48,959 nt of DNA from assembly GCF_002835665.1 (NCBI RefSeq), contig NZ_PIZV01000044.1, positions 1 through 48,959 of the forward strand, written 5' to 3'. Below the pieces are notes generated by a model. That model made no database searches and had not been told where the DNA came from. It was given only the letters and a program-made list of their open reading frames with translations. Source of the DNA: Chryseobacterium sp. PMSZPI. Lineage in GTDB: Bacteria; Bacteroidota; Bacteroidia; Flavobacteriales; Weeksellaceae. Shown here one piece after another: positions 26,192 through 35,565 of this stretch (positions are counted from its first letter, which is position 1; each line of letters begins with the position of its first letter). The position numbers and the translations under genes are program-made.

Positions 26192-29100
26192 ATGAAACAT
26201 ATTTCATCATTGATGTTATCCTTGTGTTCAGTATGGGGCTTTTCACAGACCATACTCTACCAAGCAGAATCTACCTCACGGACGGTTCAGGATCCGCAGG
26301 CGGTGGTCATGGCACAGGGATTTCATGCCAAATCGGATGTGTCGAATCCGTTTCTGGCAAAAATAGGTCCTTCCACGGATAATCCGGGAGGAGGACCTAC
26401 AGACTCCAATTCAGGAGCTAATAATCCAAGCGGGACATCTTCACCCGCGGGCCAAAGCTTTCATGATACCAAAGGAAATATAGATGTAAGTGCAGGAGGT
26501 CAATTACAATATACTCTTCCTATAGCACTCCCACCTGGAGTAAAGAGTGTAGCTCCACAGATTAACTTAGTGTATACCAGTAACTCCGGAAGTGGAATTG
26601 CAGGATATGGATGGAATCTTTCAGGTATTTCAGCAATTTCAAGAATTTCCAAGAATATTGAAAGAGATGGGATTACTCAGGGAATCCAACTTGATTATTC
26701 GGATATTTATAGTTTTAACGGTCAAAAGTTAATTTTAAAATCCGGAGAATATGGTAAAGACGGAGCAGAATATGTCACTGAAAAGTACTCTAATATAAAA
26801 ATTAAGTCTTTAGGGACAGGGCCAGCGTCTAACCCTGCGCAATTTGAGGTTACATTTGAAGATGGTTCGCAGGCATGGTATGGGGCATACAAATCAGGCT
26901 TTAGAGATAATCCGGACGTAACAACACCTCTGGAATATAACATTGTAAAATGGAAGGATGTACAAGGAAATGTTATCCGTTATAATTACAGAAAGCAAAA
27001 TAATGTAGCGGTATTAACCTCTATAACATGGGGAGGGAATGAAACGCTTAATAAAGCTGATTTCAATGAAATCCTATTTACTTATGCTGCAAGAGACTTG
27101 ACAGAGCAGTCTTACGTAGCTGGTATGGCTTTTACACAAAGTAATTTACTTAAAGAAATAAAAGTAAATTCAAATGGCAGCCAGTTTAAAAGATATGCTA
27201 TTAATTATGTGAAAAACGGAACAAACTATCAATTCATTGATAAAATTACAGAATATAATTCAGCGGATGAAGCAGCAAATCCTGTTACTTTTACCAATGA
27301 ATCTGATCCGTCTGCAACCAATATCTTTAATCAAAATTCCAGATATGATGATATTTATGGAGGTGACATTATTACAGGAGACTTCAATGGTGATGGAAAA
27401 CTGGATTTCTTAAAAGGAAATACAATAATGCTAGGTAGGCTTGATGGTTCGGGGAATTTTGTTAATATTAGCTATACAGGAAAAGTTATAGCACGAGGAA
27501 ATTATCCAAAAAGTAATGGAGTATTACCTGCAAACGATGTATTCTTCACGTACGAATGGATTTTTGGACCAACTTATAAATTAAATTTAAGAGCATATAG
27601 TTTTAATGGCTCAGGGGTTGATGAGATCATGTTAAAAGAATTTGATTTTTCTCAATTCGGGCTATCGGATTTAACAGGTTATCATGGAACCCAGTATGGG
27701 CCAATAGGATATAATCTTAGCGATTTAAAGTTTCTTGAAGGGGATTTCAACGGTGATGGGATCTCAGAATTTATTATTACTACATTAAAAGATGTATATG
27801 AAGAAATATGGGGACAAGATTGGAATGGATACCCTGAACTACAAGGAACTGCAAATCTTGGAAGTGAAGTTTTTGAATTCTATTTAGACCCATTAGCGGG
27901 AATATTGAAAAAAAGAGATAATCCACTAACTGATTATACATCTAATAGTGGCCAATATACTTTTATTTCATCAGCCTACTATAAACCTATCCCATTAGGA
28001 GATTTTGATGGTGATGGAAAAACAGATTTATTTGGACTTAGGAATGGAACTAAAATTTATTCTCTAAATCCCATAACAAAAGAATTTGATTTGAAAGCAG
28101 AATCTTCTGCACAAATTTCTGTTAAAGGGGTTGCATTATTAGGAGATTTTAATGGTGATGGAAAAACAGATGTTATGTCTCCAGTAGCAGAAGATTCTTC
28201 AGACTGGAAAATGTTTATTTCTACAGGGAAAGGTATTAGAGAATACTATTATTCTAATCTATCTTTATATAAGCCTAAACACCAAGGTGCTCCAAGAAAA
28301 AATAGAAGTACAGTAAGAACTTATTCTATATCAGATATTAATAAAGACGGAAAGAGTGATTTCCTGATTTTTGAATCTCAGGTTTGGTTCAGAGATGGTG
28401 TATTTGATTGGAATAACCCTGATTCAAGCTACGGTTTCAATTATTTGAGAAATGACGGAATAGATGCTGATGGTAAGCCAATATTTACAAATGCTTATAA
28501 TATTTCTCCGGTTGAATTAAACTGGGATGGAGAAAATATTAATTATTCAATGTATGGCGAGCATTATATTCCTATCGTAGGATCTTCTCGTATAGCACAG
28601 CTGAATACTGAATTTGCCATTATCCACAAAACAAAATTGATTACCTGGAATTTAGGATCTAAAATAGATAAGGTTTCCAGAATTAATTCCATTACGCAAG
28701 GTGGCTTAAAAACAAGTATTGAATATTCTAATTTATCAGATCCGACAGTATATAAGTCTTCTTATACTGTAACTCCGGTTACTTACCCTTATATTAACAT
28801 TTCTGAAAATACAAATTATAGTGTAGTTTCCAGACTTACTCAGGGAGAAAGAAAACAGGATTTCAGATATCGTGATTTAGTTGGACATTTGAATGGTAAA
28901 GGGATGATAGGCTTTAAACAATCCGCCAGATCCACATTCTTTGCCACCGGATTTGAAAGCACTAAAGTATGGAATGGATCAGAAATTGATCTATTCAATG
29001 AAGGAGCTCCTTATAAAGATTGGTCTATCAGAACATCAGATGAATCAAAAGTATTCCCTTCTGATATTTCATTAACCAATACTCAGTTATTATCCTTTAA

Positions 29101-32100
29101 ACAGTATGAATATAATGTAACCAAAATTTTAAATGGAGCAGTGGTAACAACGGTTGCAGATGCTGACAAGCCTAAAGTCGTTACTTCCATTAATCCATCT
29201 GTTACAACTACCAAAGATTTCTTAAAGGATATTAAAATAGTTCATAAGGTAGAAAGTTATAATTCTGATTATTTGCCTACAAAATCCACAACGACGGTTA
29301 ATAATGGATTGGCTGTTTCTACATCAGAATTAGAATATTATCCTTCCAACCTTACTCCTGGACCTGGATATGGTATAGGGAAACCAAAAATCAAGACAGA
29401 AACTACAAAGGCATATGGTGATACTAAAGTTGGAAAAGAAGAATATACTTATGAAAATAATCTTCTGAAATCAACAAAAACATGGGATAGAGATAATGTT
29501 GGATACATACAGGAAGTATACAATTATGATGGCTTTGGAAATATCATCAAAAAAACGATCAATAATAGTGTTGATGCCCAAACCAAAACAACATTAACGG
29601 ATTACGATGATAAAGGAAGATTTATTGTTAAAAAAACAGATGATTTAGGATTAAGTAATAGTACTACCTATAATAATTGGGGCCAGGCTTTATCTCAAAC
29701 AGATCCATTTGGAAATACCTCATTAAATACTTATGATGGTTGGGGTAAATTATTGAAATCTAAGACCAATCTTGGAGGAACTACAACTTACCAATATGAA
29801 AAAGACAACGCATTTAATACCATTGTAACACAATATGATCCGGATGGTAATGTGTCTAAAAAATATACAAACCTTTTAGGTCAGGTATATAAATCTTCTA
29901 CCAAAGCATTAGGACAAGGAAAATTTATTGCTAAGGATACTAAATATGATGTTCTGGGAAGAAAGATTAGTGAAAGTGAAGCTTATAATGAAGGAGGTAG
30001 TGCAGGGCAGTGGAACACTATAGCTTATGATGATTCTGTATTTCCGGCTAAAGTTACAATAACAGCATTCACAGGAAAGAAACAGGAAACTTCTGTTACA
30101 GGAACTACCACAACAGAGAGAGAGCTTAATGGATATCAAAGAGTAACATCCAAAACGGCTGATGCTTTAGGAAATATTGTGTCATCTACAGATAAAGGAG
30201 GAATTGTTCAATTTTCTTATAATGCAGCAGGAGAACAGACTCAAGCTAAGTATGGGACAAATATTGTTACAATCAAGTATGATGCTTGGGGAAGAAAATC
30301 TGAATTCAATGATCCTTCGAACGGAATCTATAAATATGAATATGATGGATTTGGACAACCTAAGAAAATTGTCAGTCCTAAAGGTACCAAAGAATATACC
30401 TATAATAATCTTGGGCAGTTAATTTCTCAAAAAGAACTTTCTACAACAGATGGAGGACAAGCTACCAACAAACTGATTTCTTTTACTTATGATGATAAAG
30501 GGAGAGTTATTTCAAAATCCGGAACATCAAACGGAAAAGCTTATAGTTCAAATGCAGCTTATGATCCTCAGGGAAGATTAATTTCTACATCTGAAAGCAG
30601 TAATGAAAGATATTTTATTCAGAAAGGAATTGCATATAATGACAAAGGGAAGGTAATTTCTTACGAAAAGCAACTGTATTCTTCAGGTACTCTGACTAAA
30701 GTACAAGTAGAAAATGTATACAGTGCTTGGAATGGAGAATTATATCAAATTAAAGATAAAAATTCAGGAAAAGTTCTTTGGGAGCTTAAAGAAACCAATG
30801 AAAGAGGGCAAGTACTTAAAGCACAATTAGGAGCTGCTGAAATTAGAAATACCTATGAAAATGACGGAACTTTAAGTCAGGTAGCACATTATTCAGCGGT
30901 TAAACCAGGTATTTTGCAGCTTGCGTATAATTTTAATGCTATTAAAAATGAATTAGAAGCAAGAACAACTGCAGGAGATTTTAACATCACAGAATCATTT
31001 GATTACGATGATAATAACCGATTGATTAACTGGACGAATCCTGTAACCAATGTAAAACCTCAGACAAACCGAAATGTTTATGATGATAAGGGAAGGATTT
31101 TAGAAAATGATCAGGTAGGAAAAATCAAATTTGATAACGCAGCTAAAGTCTATCAGCCAACGGGAATGACGCTTAATGCTGCAGGAACTCAAAATTATAA
31201 CAATGATTTAATTCAAAGTATTGTTTATAATGAAAATAACGACCCTGTATTCATTGATGGAATGAAGGGAGATGTTGCCTTCCAGTATGGATTGACAAAC
31301 ATGAGACAAAGAGTTACGTATGGTGGGAATTTTAATGCTAATGGAGATGGTAAATTCACTAAATTTTATAGTGAAGACGGAAGCTTTGAAGTGCAGAAAG
31401 ATAACACAACCGGTAAAGAAAAACATGTTCTTTATATCGGTGGATCTCCTTACGAGAGCAGTATTATCTATGTAAAGAATTATGAAGAAACTTCAGGTTC
31501 TTATAAATTCTTACACAAAGATTATCTGGGAAGTATTTTAGCAATCAGTGATGAAGCAGGAAACAAGCTGGAGCAGAGACATTATGATGCCTGGGGTAAT
31601 TTAACTCATCTTCAGATTGGAAATGGTCCGGTTATCACAGATAAAAATACTATTGATAATACTTCTTTATTAATAGACAGAGGATATACAAGCCATGAAC
31701 ATTTTGCAGAAGTAGGAATCATCCACATGAATGGAAGATTATATGATCCGTTATTGAGAAGATTCTTAAATGCTGATGAAAATATTCAGGATCCATATAA
31801 TACACAGAATTATAATAAGTATGGATATGTATTGAATAATCCTTTGATGTTCAATGATCCTACAGGTGAGATTATGGGATGGGATGATGTCCTTATTGCC
31901 ATAGGAGTTGCTATTTTTACCTCTTTCGCTACGGATTACTATTTAAATAGACCTGTTAATATTGGAAGTATGTTCCAATCTGTTGCAATGTCCTTAATGT
32001 CGATGGGGATCAGTAACGGTATCGGAGACGTCTTCAAAGTAGGAGGTGAAGTAGCGAAGGCACTTGGAAAAGGAGGAACCATGATTGCAAGAGCAGGAGC

Positions 32101-32932
32101 ACATGCCTTGGCACAGGGAGCACTTTCTTATGTGCAAGGTGGAAAGTTCTTAAGTGGTATGCTTAGTGGAGCATTTGCAAGCTTAAGTTTAGACCTTTTA
32201 GGTTGGGCAAAAAATGGAGCAGGAGAATTTAGTGTTATTAAAAGTGATGGTTTTGCCATGTTGACAGGTGCTGTTTCAGGAGGTGTTGGTTCTGCACTTA
32301 CTGGTGGTAACTTTTGGGCAGGAGCAGCACAGGGATTGGTGGTGACAGTATTTAATCATCTTGCCATGCATGACCCGCCTGCTGGATTTAATGATAATTA
32401 TTTTGCTGATGGAACAGGAGAGTATTTCAAAATTGGTGAGTATCTTTACCAACATAGAGTTGATGGAAAAATTGTAGATACCAAATATATCTCCGGAATT
32501 ATCCTGAAAACGAAATTCATGGTGGCAAGAGAATGGTTCTCGGCGATCAGTAAAACAGGAAATATGATTACAACAATAGGACTTGCACTTACGGGAACAG
32601 TTATTGGTGCGGAAATTGGAGTTCCTTTATTGGCAATTGGAAATGGTATTAGACTAGCAGGTGATATTGCATATACAGCAACGTATCTTCTGGAGGGAAG
32701 GTATCAAAAGTTCTTTGCACAAGGGACCGAAGTTGCAGCATCCTATCTTGCCTCTAGATTAACTGGAAATGCATTAAGTACAGCTAGTGCAGGGCAAAAG
32801 GTGCTTTCCACAGATGCGGCTCAGGCTGTTGCTGGAGAAATCAACGGGAGAATGGTAACAGATGTTGCAGCACCAGTAATCAAGAATGAAGTAAAAGGTG
32901 AAACAAAATATAAAATAAGAACAGTATACTAA
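26192..32932 (+). CDS. SpvB / FG-GAP / RHS-repeat polymorphic toxin
   Basis: Giant exported protein of 2246 residues with a signal peptide (about 1-19). In order: a QGFHAKSDV...FLAKIG motif (about 48-68); an SpvB/TcaC-like domain (about 85-300; GGQLQYTLPIALPPGVKSVA, SGIAGYGWNLSGISAISR); five FG-GAP/VCBS-like calcium motifs (DFNGDGKLD near 397, then near 517, 603, 651 and 717). YD/RHS repeats follow (about 1060-1700) and the RHS core (HYDAWGNLTH, GRLYDPLLRRFLNADE, NKYGYVLNNPLMFNDPTG ending near 1892). The 354-residue C-terminus begins with a Gly/Ala-rich pre-toxin region and ends in a variable tip (about 2061-2246) with a long hydrophobic stretch (about 2125-2165). The RHS shell normally encloses such a tip. 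Toxic activity is unknown; hydrophobicity favours membrane attack. Two small membrane genes follow immediately. Confidence 0.88.
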   Translation: MKHISSLMLSLCSVWGFSQTILYQAESTSRTVQDPQAVVMAQGFHAKSDVSNPFLAKIGPSTDNPGGGPTDSNSGANNPSGTSSPAGQSFHDTKGNIDVSAGGQLQYTLPIALPPGVKSVAPQINLVYTSNSGSGIAGYGWNLSGISAISRISKNIERDGITQGIQLDYSDIYSFNGQKLILKSGEYGKDGAEYVTEKYSNIKIKSLGTGPASNPAQFEVTFEDGSQAWYGAYKSGFRDNPDVTTPLEYNIVKWKDVQGNVIRYNYRKQNNVAVLTSITWGGNETLNKADFNEILFTYAARDLTEQSYVAGMAFTQSNLLKEIKVNSNGSQFKRYAINYVKNGTNYQFIDKITEYNSADEAANPVTFTNESDPSATNIFNQNSRYDDIYGGDIITGDFNGDGKLDFLKGNTIMLGRLDGSGNFVNISYTGKVIARGNYPKSNGVLPANDVFFTYEWIFGPTYKLNLRAYSFNGSGVDEIMLKEFDFSQFGLSDLTGYHGTQYGPIGYNLSDLKFLEGDFNGDGISEFIITTLKDVYEEIWGQDWNGYPELQGTANLGSEVFEFYLDPLAGILKKRDNPLTDYTSNSGQYTFISSAYYKPIPLGDFDGDGKTDLFGLRNGTKIYSLNPITKEFDLKAESSAQISVKGVALLGDFNGDGKTDVMSPVAEDSSDWKMFISTGKGIREYYYSNLSLYKPKHQGAPRKNRSTVRTYSISDINKDGKSDFLIFESQVWFRDGVFDWNNPDSSYGFNYLRNDGIDADGKPIFTNAYNISPVELNWDGENINYSMYGEHYIPIVGSSRIAQLNTEFAIIHKTKLITWNLGSKIDKVSRINSITQGGLKTSIEYSNLSDPTVYKSSYTVTPVTYPYINISENTNYSVVSRLTQGERKQDFRYRDLVGHLNGKGMIGFKQSARSTFFATGFESTKVWNGSEIDLFNEGAPYKDWSIRTSDESKVFPSDISLTNTQLLSFKQYEYNVTKILNGAVVTTVADADKPKVVTSINPSVTTTKDFLKDIKIVHKVESYNSDYLPTKSTTTVNNGLAVSTSELEYYPSNLTPGPGYGIGKPKIKTETTKAYGDTKVGKEEYTYENNLLKSTKTWDRDNVGYIQEVYNYDGFGNIIKKTINNSVDAQTKTTLTDYDDKGRFIVKKTDDLGLSNSTTYNNWGQALSQTDPFGNTSLNTYDGWGKLLKSKTNLGGTTTYQYEKDNAFNTIVTQYDPDGNVSKKYTNLLGQVYKSSTKALGQGKFIAKDTKYDVLGRKISESEAYNEGGSAGQWNTIAYDDSVFPAKVTITAFTGKKQETSVTGTTTTERELNGYQRVTSKTADALGNIVSSTDKGGIVQFSYNAAGEQTQAKYGTNIVTIKYDAWGRKSEFNDPSNGIYKYEYDGFGQPKKIVSPKGTKEYTYNNLGQLISQKELSTTDGGQATNKLISFTYDDKGRVISKSGTSNGKAYSSNAAYDPQGRLISTSESSNERYFIQKGIAYNDKGKVISYEKQLYSSGTLTKVQVENVYSAWNGELYQIKDKNSGKVLWELKETNERGQVLKAQLGAAEIRNTYENDGTLSQVAHYSAVKPGILQLAYNFNAIKNELEARTTAGDFNITESFDYDDNNRLINWTNPVTNVKPQTNRNVYDDKGRILENDQVGKIKFDNAAKVYQPTGMTLNAAGTQNYNNDLIQSIVYNENNDPVFIDGMKGDVAFQYGLTNMRQRVTYGGNFNANGDGKFTKFYSEDGSFEVQKDNTTGKEKHVLYIGGSPYESSIIYVKNYEETSGSYKFLHKDYLGSILAISDEAGNKLEQRHYDAWGNLTHLQIGNGPVITDKNTIDNTSLLIDRGYTSHEHFAEVGIIHMNGRLYDPLLRRFLNADENIQDPYNTQNYNKYGYVLNNPLMFNDPTGEIMGWDDVLIAIGVAIFTSFATDYYLNRPVNIGSMFQSVAMSLMSMGISNGIGDVFKVGGEVAKALGKGGTMIARAGAHALAQGALSYVQGGKFLSGMLSGAFASLSLDLLGWAKNGAGEFSVIKSDGFAMLTGAVSGGVGSALTGGNFWAGAAQGLVVTVFNHLAMHDPPAGFNDNYFADGTGEYFKIGEYLYQHRVDGKIVDTKYISGIILKTKFMVAREWFSAISKTGNMITTIGLALTGTVIGAEIGVPLLAIGNGIRLAGDIAYTATYLLEGRYQKFFAQGTEVAASYLASRLTGNALSTASAGQKVLSTDAAQAVAGEINGRMVTDVAAPVIKNEVKGETKYKIRTVY

Positions 32933-32933
32933 G

Positions 32934-33131
32934 ATGGGATTTATATCTTTAATAATAGGAATAGGGATGATATATTTTATGCTGAAATTTAAAAGCAATC
33001 GGATTACGGCAGGTGACTCTATGTATCAAAATGTTAATAAAATAGGTATTTGGGCATTCGCTATTCTATTTATTATAGGCGGAATTATGATGATTATTAG
33101 AGATATTATTCTTTTTTTTAATAATGGATAA
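32934..33131 (+). CDS. Small two-helix membrane protein, candidate immunity protein 1
   Basis: Protein of 65 residues starting 1 nt after the RHS toxin stop, so it is almost certainly translated with it. It has two hydrophobic helices (about 1-18, FISLIIGIGMIYFML; about 36-57, AFAILFIIGGIMMIIRDIIL) joined by a polar loop containing GDSMYQNVNK. It is a paralogue of the next ORF (both have M-x-I/L-x-L-...-G-...-IYF and a central DSMY). Position and size fit an immunity protein for the RHS tip, acting in the inner membrane. No family was recognised. Confidence 0.65.
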   Translation: MGFISLIIGIGMIYFMLKFKSNRITAGDSMYQNVNKIGIWAFAILFIIGGIMMIIRDIILFFNNG

Positions 33132-33171
33132 GCATTTTTCTAATGCTAGTAAGAAAGAATAATTAATTGAA

Positions 33172-33372
33172 ATGGCATTGATAACATTATTGATGGGTTT
33201 AGTTCTTATCTATTTTAAATTAAGCCCTCAGGAAAATGTCTTTAATGTAAAAAGAAACGACGATTCTATGTATGATAAAATGCTTTACTACAGAGGATGG
33301 ATTGTTGCTATTTTATTAATTGTGATTTCTTTGGCGGCACTTTTGAAAAATGCTATAGATTTCATTAAATAA
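33172..33372 (+). CDS. Small two-helix membrane protein, candidate immunity protein 2
   Basis: Protein of 66 residues, paralogous to the preceding 65-residue protein. N-terminal helix ALITLLMGLVLIYFKL, polar loop with NDDSMYDKMLYYRG, and a second helix IVAILLIVISLAALLKNAI. It starts 40 bp after the first stop and is followed by a strong terminator, so the toxin transcript very likely ends here. Two copies may reflect protection against two toxin variants, or one may be an orphan immunity gene kept after tip exchange. Confidence 0.65.
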   Translation: MALITLLMGLVLIYFKLSPQENVFNVKRNDDSMYDKMLYYRGWIVAILLIVISLAALLKNAIDFIK

Positions 33373-33390
33373 CAGTATTTATAATTACTA

Positions 33391-33430
33391 GATAGCCATT
33401 GTAACTTGTTACAATGGCTATCTTATTTTA
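33391..33430 (+). terminator. Strong Rho-independent terminator closing the RHS cassette
   Basis: Perfect 14-bp stem GATAGCCATTGTAA/TTACAATGGCTATC (33391-33404, 33409-33422), loop CTTG, then a T-rich tail. Confidence 0.92.
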
Positions 33431-33431
33431 T

Positions 33432-33804
33432 GGATCAATCTCAAAAGTTGTGGAGAATTTGAATTTTATATTTAAATACAAAGAAAAACGACGATAAAAA
33501 ATGGGTGGGCTTGAATGGATAATGTTTCATTGACTTAGGAAGCAGGAGCGTTAAAAAAATTGAGATTGAATCCGTTAAAAAATTTCCACTGTTTGAGCAT
33601 GGCTGGAATTTTGAGTCGAAAAAGAAGGATTTGATTCCATGCGAGTTTGGAAATTTTAGGAGTCAATATCAATTTTTAGCGTATGATTCCAGTCTTGAAT
33701 TTTTGTATACTTTTGTCTTAAAACAAAAGTATAAATAAGAAAACCATACTTTTCAATTCACATTCATGCATTTCTATGTTGCCCACAACTTTTGGGATTG
33801 ATCC
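33432..33804. repeat. MITE-like dispersed element with terminal inverted repeats, copy B
   Basis: Inverted ends: GGATCAATCTCAAAAGTTGT at 33432 and ACAACTTTTGGGATTGATCC ending at 33804. The interior differs from copies A and C and contains a perfect 11-bp hairpin TATACTTTTGT/ACAAAAGTATA (33706-33716, 33723-33733). No ORF of note. It lies directly between the RHS cassette terminator and tRNA-Gln. Confidence 0.72.
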
Positions 33805-33859
33805 TATTTTATTCGTGAAACTAAATTGAATTCAACAATTCAGTTAGGATAAAAAAACT

Positions 33860-33887
33860 AAAAAAACCACCCTTTAAAAAGGATGGC
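33860..33887 (-). terminator. Rho-independent terminator for tRNA-Gln
   Basis: On the minus strand CCATCCTTT pairs with AAAGGGTGG (one G:U) and is followed by TTTTTT, right after the tRNA 3' end. Confidence 0.8.
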
Positions 33888-33890
33888 TTG

Positions 33891-33961
33891 TAGACCCACA
33901 GGGATTCGAACCCCAGATGACTGAACCAAAATCAGTAGTGTTACCGCTACACCATGGGTCT
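33891..33961 (-). tRNA. tRNA-Gln (anticodon UUG)
   Basis: 71-nt cloverleaf on the minus strand. The acceptor stem is AGACCCA/TGGGTCT with discriminator A. The anticodon arm is ACTGA-TTTTGGT-TCAGT, giving anticodon TTG (Gln, CAA/CAG codons). The T arm has GGTTCGAATCC. CCA is not encoded. It has its own promoter and terminator. Confidence 0.95.
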
Positions 33962-33979
33962 CTGTTTGTTTTAGTGGTG

Positions 33980-34009
33980 CAAATTTACAGCTTTTTTCTA
34001 TACTTACAA
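33980..34009 (-). promoter_or_regulatory. Bacteroidota-type promoter for tRNA-Gln
   Basis: On the minus strand: TTG (34007-34009), a 19-bp spacer, and TAAATTTG (33980-33987). It is an exact consensus match 19 bp before the tRNA 5' end. Confidence 0.75.
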
Positions 34010-34061
34010 GAACTTTTTGATTTTTTTTTTAAATTTACTGTAGAATTTATTTACGGAAAAC

Positions 34062-35090
34062 ATGCTGATAGACTTCAATAATCTCAATATTAATCAATTA
34101 TCCTTCAATACGGAATTTGAAAAAAAAGTAGAAACCTTTTTAAAAGAATGGATGTCTGATGGTACTATGGTCAACGTGCAGACTTCAGGTTCTACCGGAG
34201 TTCCTAAAATTTTTAAAATTGAAAAAAAGAAAATGATCAACTCCGCAGTAATGACCTGTAATTTTTTAGGATTAAAAGAAGGAGATACAGCATTACTATG
34301 CCTTCCGGTAGAATATATTTCCGGGAAAATGATGGTCGTACGATCTATGGAGAGAAAATTACGATTAATCATTTCAGAACCCTCATTAAGACCCGTTGGC
34401 CAATTAGATGAGGAAATAGATTTTTGCGCCATGACACCACTTCAGGTGGAAAATTCGTTAGATAAACTACATCTGATCAAAAATCTGATTATTGGAGGAG
34501 CATCCGTTTCCGAAAGTTTAAAAAATAAAATACTTCAGCAGGGACTTCGTCCTTCAAATCGGATTTTTGAAACCTACGGAATGTCTGAAACTCTTTCTCA
34601 TATTGCATTGAAACAATTGTTGCCGGAACCTGAAGATTATTTTACAGCTTTTGAAAACGTATCTGTTTCTTTGGATGATAGAGGATGTTTGACGATTTTT
34701 GCCCCTAATGTAAATGCGGAAATATTACAAACTAATGATTTAGTTGAAATTAAAAATAAAAATCAGTTTCGGTTTTTAGGGCGAATAGATAATGTAATTA
34801 ATTCTGGGGGAGCGAAAATTTTTCCTGAAGCTCTCGAAGCTTTAGTCAAAAAAGAAATTTCAAATGAAGTTGTATTTGTAGGAATAAAAGACGAAAGTTT
34901 GGGCCAAAAATTGATGTTGGTCATAGAAGGACCCGAATCAGAGTCTCTCAGAAATAGTATTGCAGAACTCTCATTTGAAAAGAGCTTTCATAGGCCAAAA
35001 GAAATTATTTTCATCAATGAAATTCCAAGAACTCCCAACGGGAAAGTTAACAGAATAGAGCTTCATAAAATTATTGATGAAAATAAATAG
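34062..35090 (+). CDS. menE: AMP-forming acyl-CoA ligase, MenE-like (o-succinylbenzoate-CoA ligase)
   Basis: Activates a carboxylic acid via an acyl-adenylate; in MenE this makes o-succinylbenzoyl-CoA for menaquinone. The 342-residue product is shorter than typical ANL ligases, as is usual for Bacteroidota MenE. Motifs are VQTSGSTGVPKIFKIEKKKM (P-loop-like A3), IFETYGMSETLSHIALK (A5), FRFLGRIDNVINSGGAKIFP (A8), and PRTPNGKVNR with the conserved C-terminal Lys (A10). No other men genes lie in the window, so the substrate is inferred from family and length. It is followed after 37 bp by an ArfB-like gene. Confidence 0.82.
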   Translation: MLIDFNNLNINQLSFNTEFEKKVETFLKEWMSDGTMVNVQTSGSTGVPKIFKIEKKKMINSAVMTCNFLGLKEGDTALLCLPVEYISGKMMVVRSMERKLRLIISEPSLRPVGQLDEEIDFCAMTPLQVENSLDKLHLIKNLIIGGASVSESLKNKILQQGLRPSNRIFETYGMSETLSHIALKQLLPEPEDYFTAFENVSVSLDDRGCLTIFAPNVNAEILQTNDLVEIKNKNQFRFLGRIDNVINSGGAKIFPEALEALVKKEISNEVVFVGIKDESLGQKLMLVIEGPESESLRNSIAELSFEKSFHRPKEIIFINEIPRTPNGKVNRIELHKIIDENK

Positions 35091-35127
35091 CTTCAATCTT
35101 GGTTCTTGAATCTTAAAATTAAAAACA

Positions 35128-35520
35128 ATGAAAAACTTTTCAAAAGAACTCAGCTTTAAAACCTCCCGAAGTAGTGGAGCTGGAGGACAAAATGTTAATA
35201 AAGTTGAGACTGCTGTCACCGTACTTTGGAATGTTGAGGCATCTGAATTTTTCAATGAAGATGAAAAAATATTGATTCAACATAAATTGAAGAATAGAAT
35301 TAATGCTGATGGTTTTTTATTTCTGACGGTTTCAGAAAGTAGAACCCAGCTAATGAATAAAAATAAAGCCATTGAGAAGATAACAGAGTTTGTCAATAAA
35401 GCCCTGATTGTTCCTAAAAAACGAACAGCCACAAAACCTTCAAAAGCTCAGAAACAGAAAAGATTGGATAATAAGAAAAAGCTTTCTGATAAAAAAGAAA
35501 ATAGAAGATTTAAATTGTAG
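35128..35520 (+). CDS. arfB: Alternative ribosome-rescue factor ArfB-like (GGQ peptidyl-tRNA hydrolase)
   Basis: Releases peptides from stalled ribosomes lacking a stop codon. The 130-residue product has the class I release-factor catalytic motif GAGGQNVNKVET near residues 17-28, and no codon-recognition domain. The C-terminal tail is very basic (KKRTATKPSKAQKQKR, then KKKLSDKKENRR), as needed to enter the empty mRNA channel. Length and layout match ArfB/YaeJ. It is likely co-transcribed with the ligase upstream. Confidence 0.9.
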   Translation: MKNFSKELSFKTSRSSGAGGQNVNKVETAVTVLWNVEASEFFNEDEKILIQHKLKNRINADGFLFLTVSESRTQLMNKNKAIEKITEFVNKALIVPKKRTATKPSKAQKQKRLDNKKKLSDKKENRRFKL

Positions 35521-35542
35521 CTACCTATTTCATAGAAAATCC

Positions 35543-35550
35543 TATTTTTG
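35543..35550 (+). promoter_or_regulatory. Candidate -7 box for the beta-barrel protein gene
   Basis: TATTTTTG fits TAnnTTTG, 15 bp before the chosen ATG 35566. This makes the upstream TTG start at 35548 impossible if the box is real. Confidence 0.45.
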
Positions 35551-35565
35551 CCGAAAATTTTCAAA

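Noticed and set aside
29909..31426. ORFs of 70-80 codons on the minus strand and in another plus frame inside the RHS gene
   Set aside because: They are overlaps of a continuous 2246-codon gene with clear RHS repeats.
33432..33804. Small regulatory RNA gene
   Set aside because: The hairpin inside is better explained as part of a mobile repeat; no promoter or terminator of its own was found.
33850..34010. tRNA-Gln as an integration site for a genomic island
   Set aside because: The tRNA is intact, no integrase lies nearby and no second copy of its 3' end was seen in the window.
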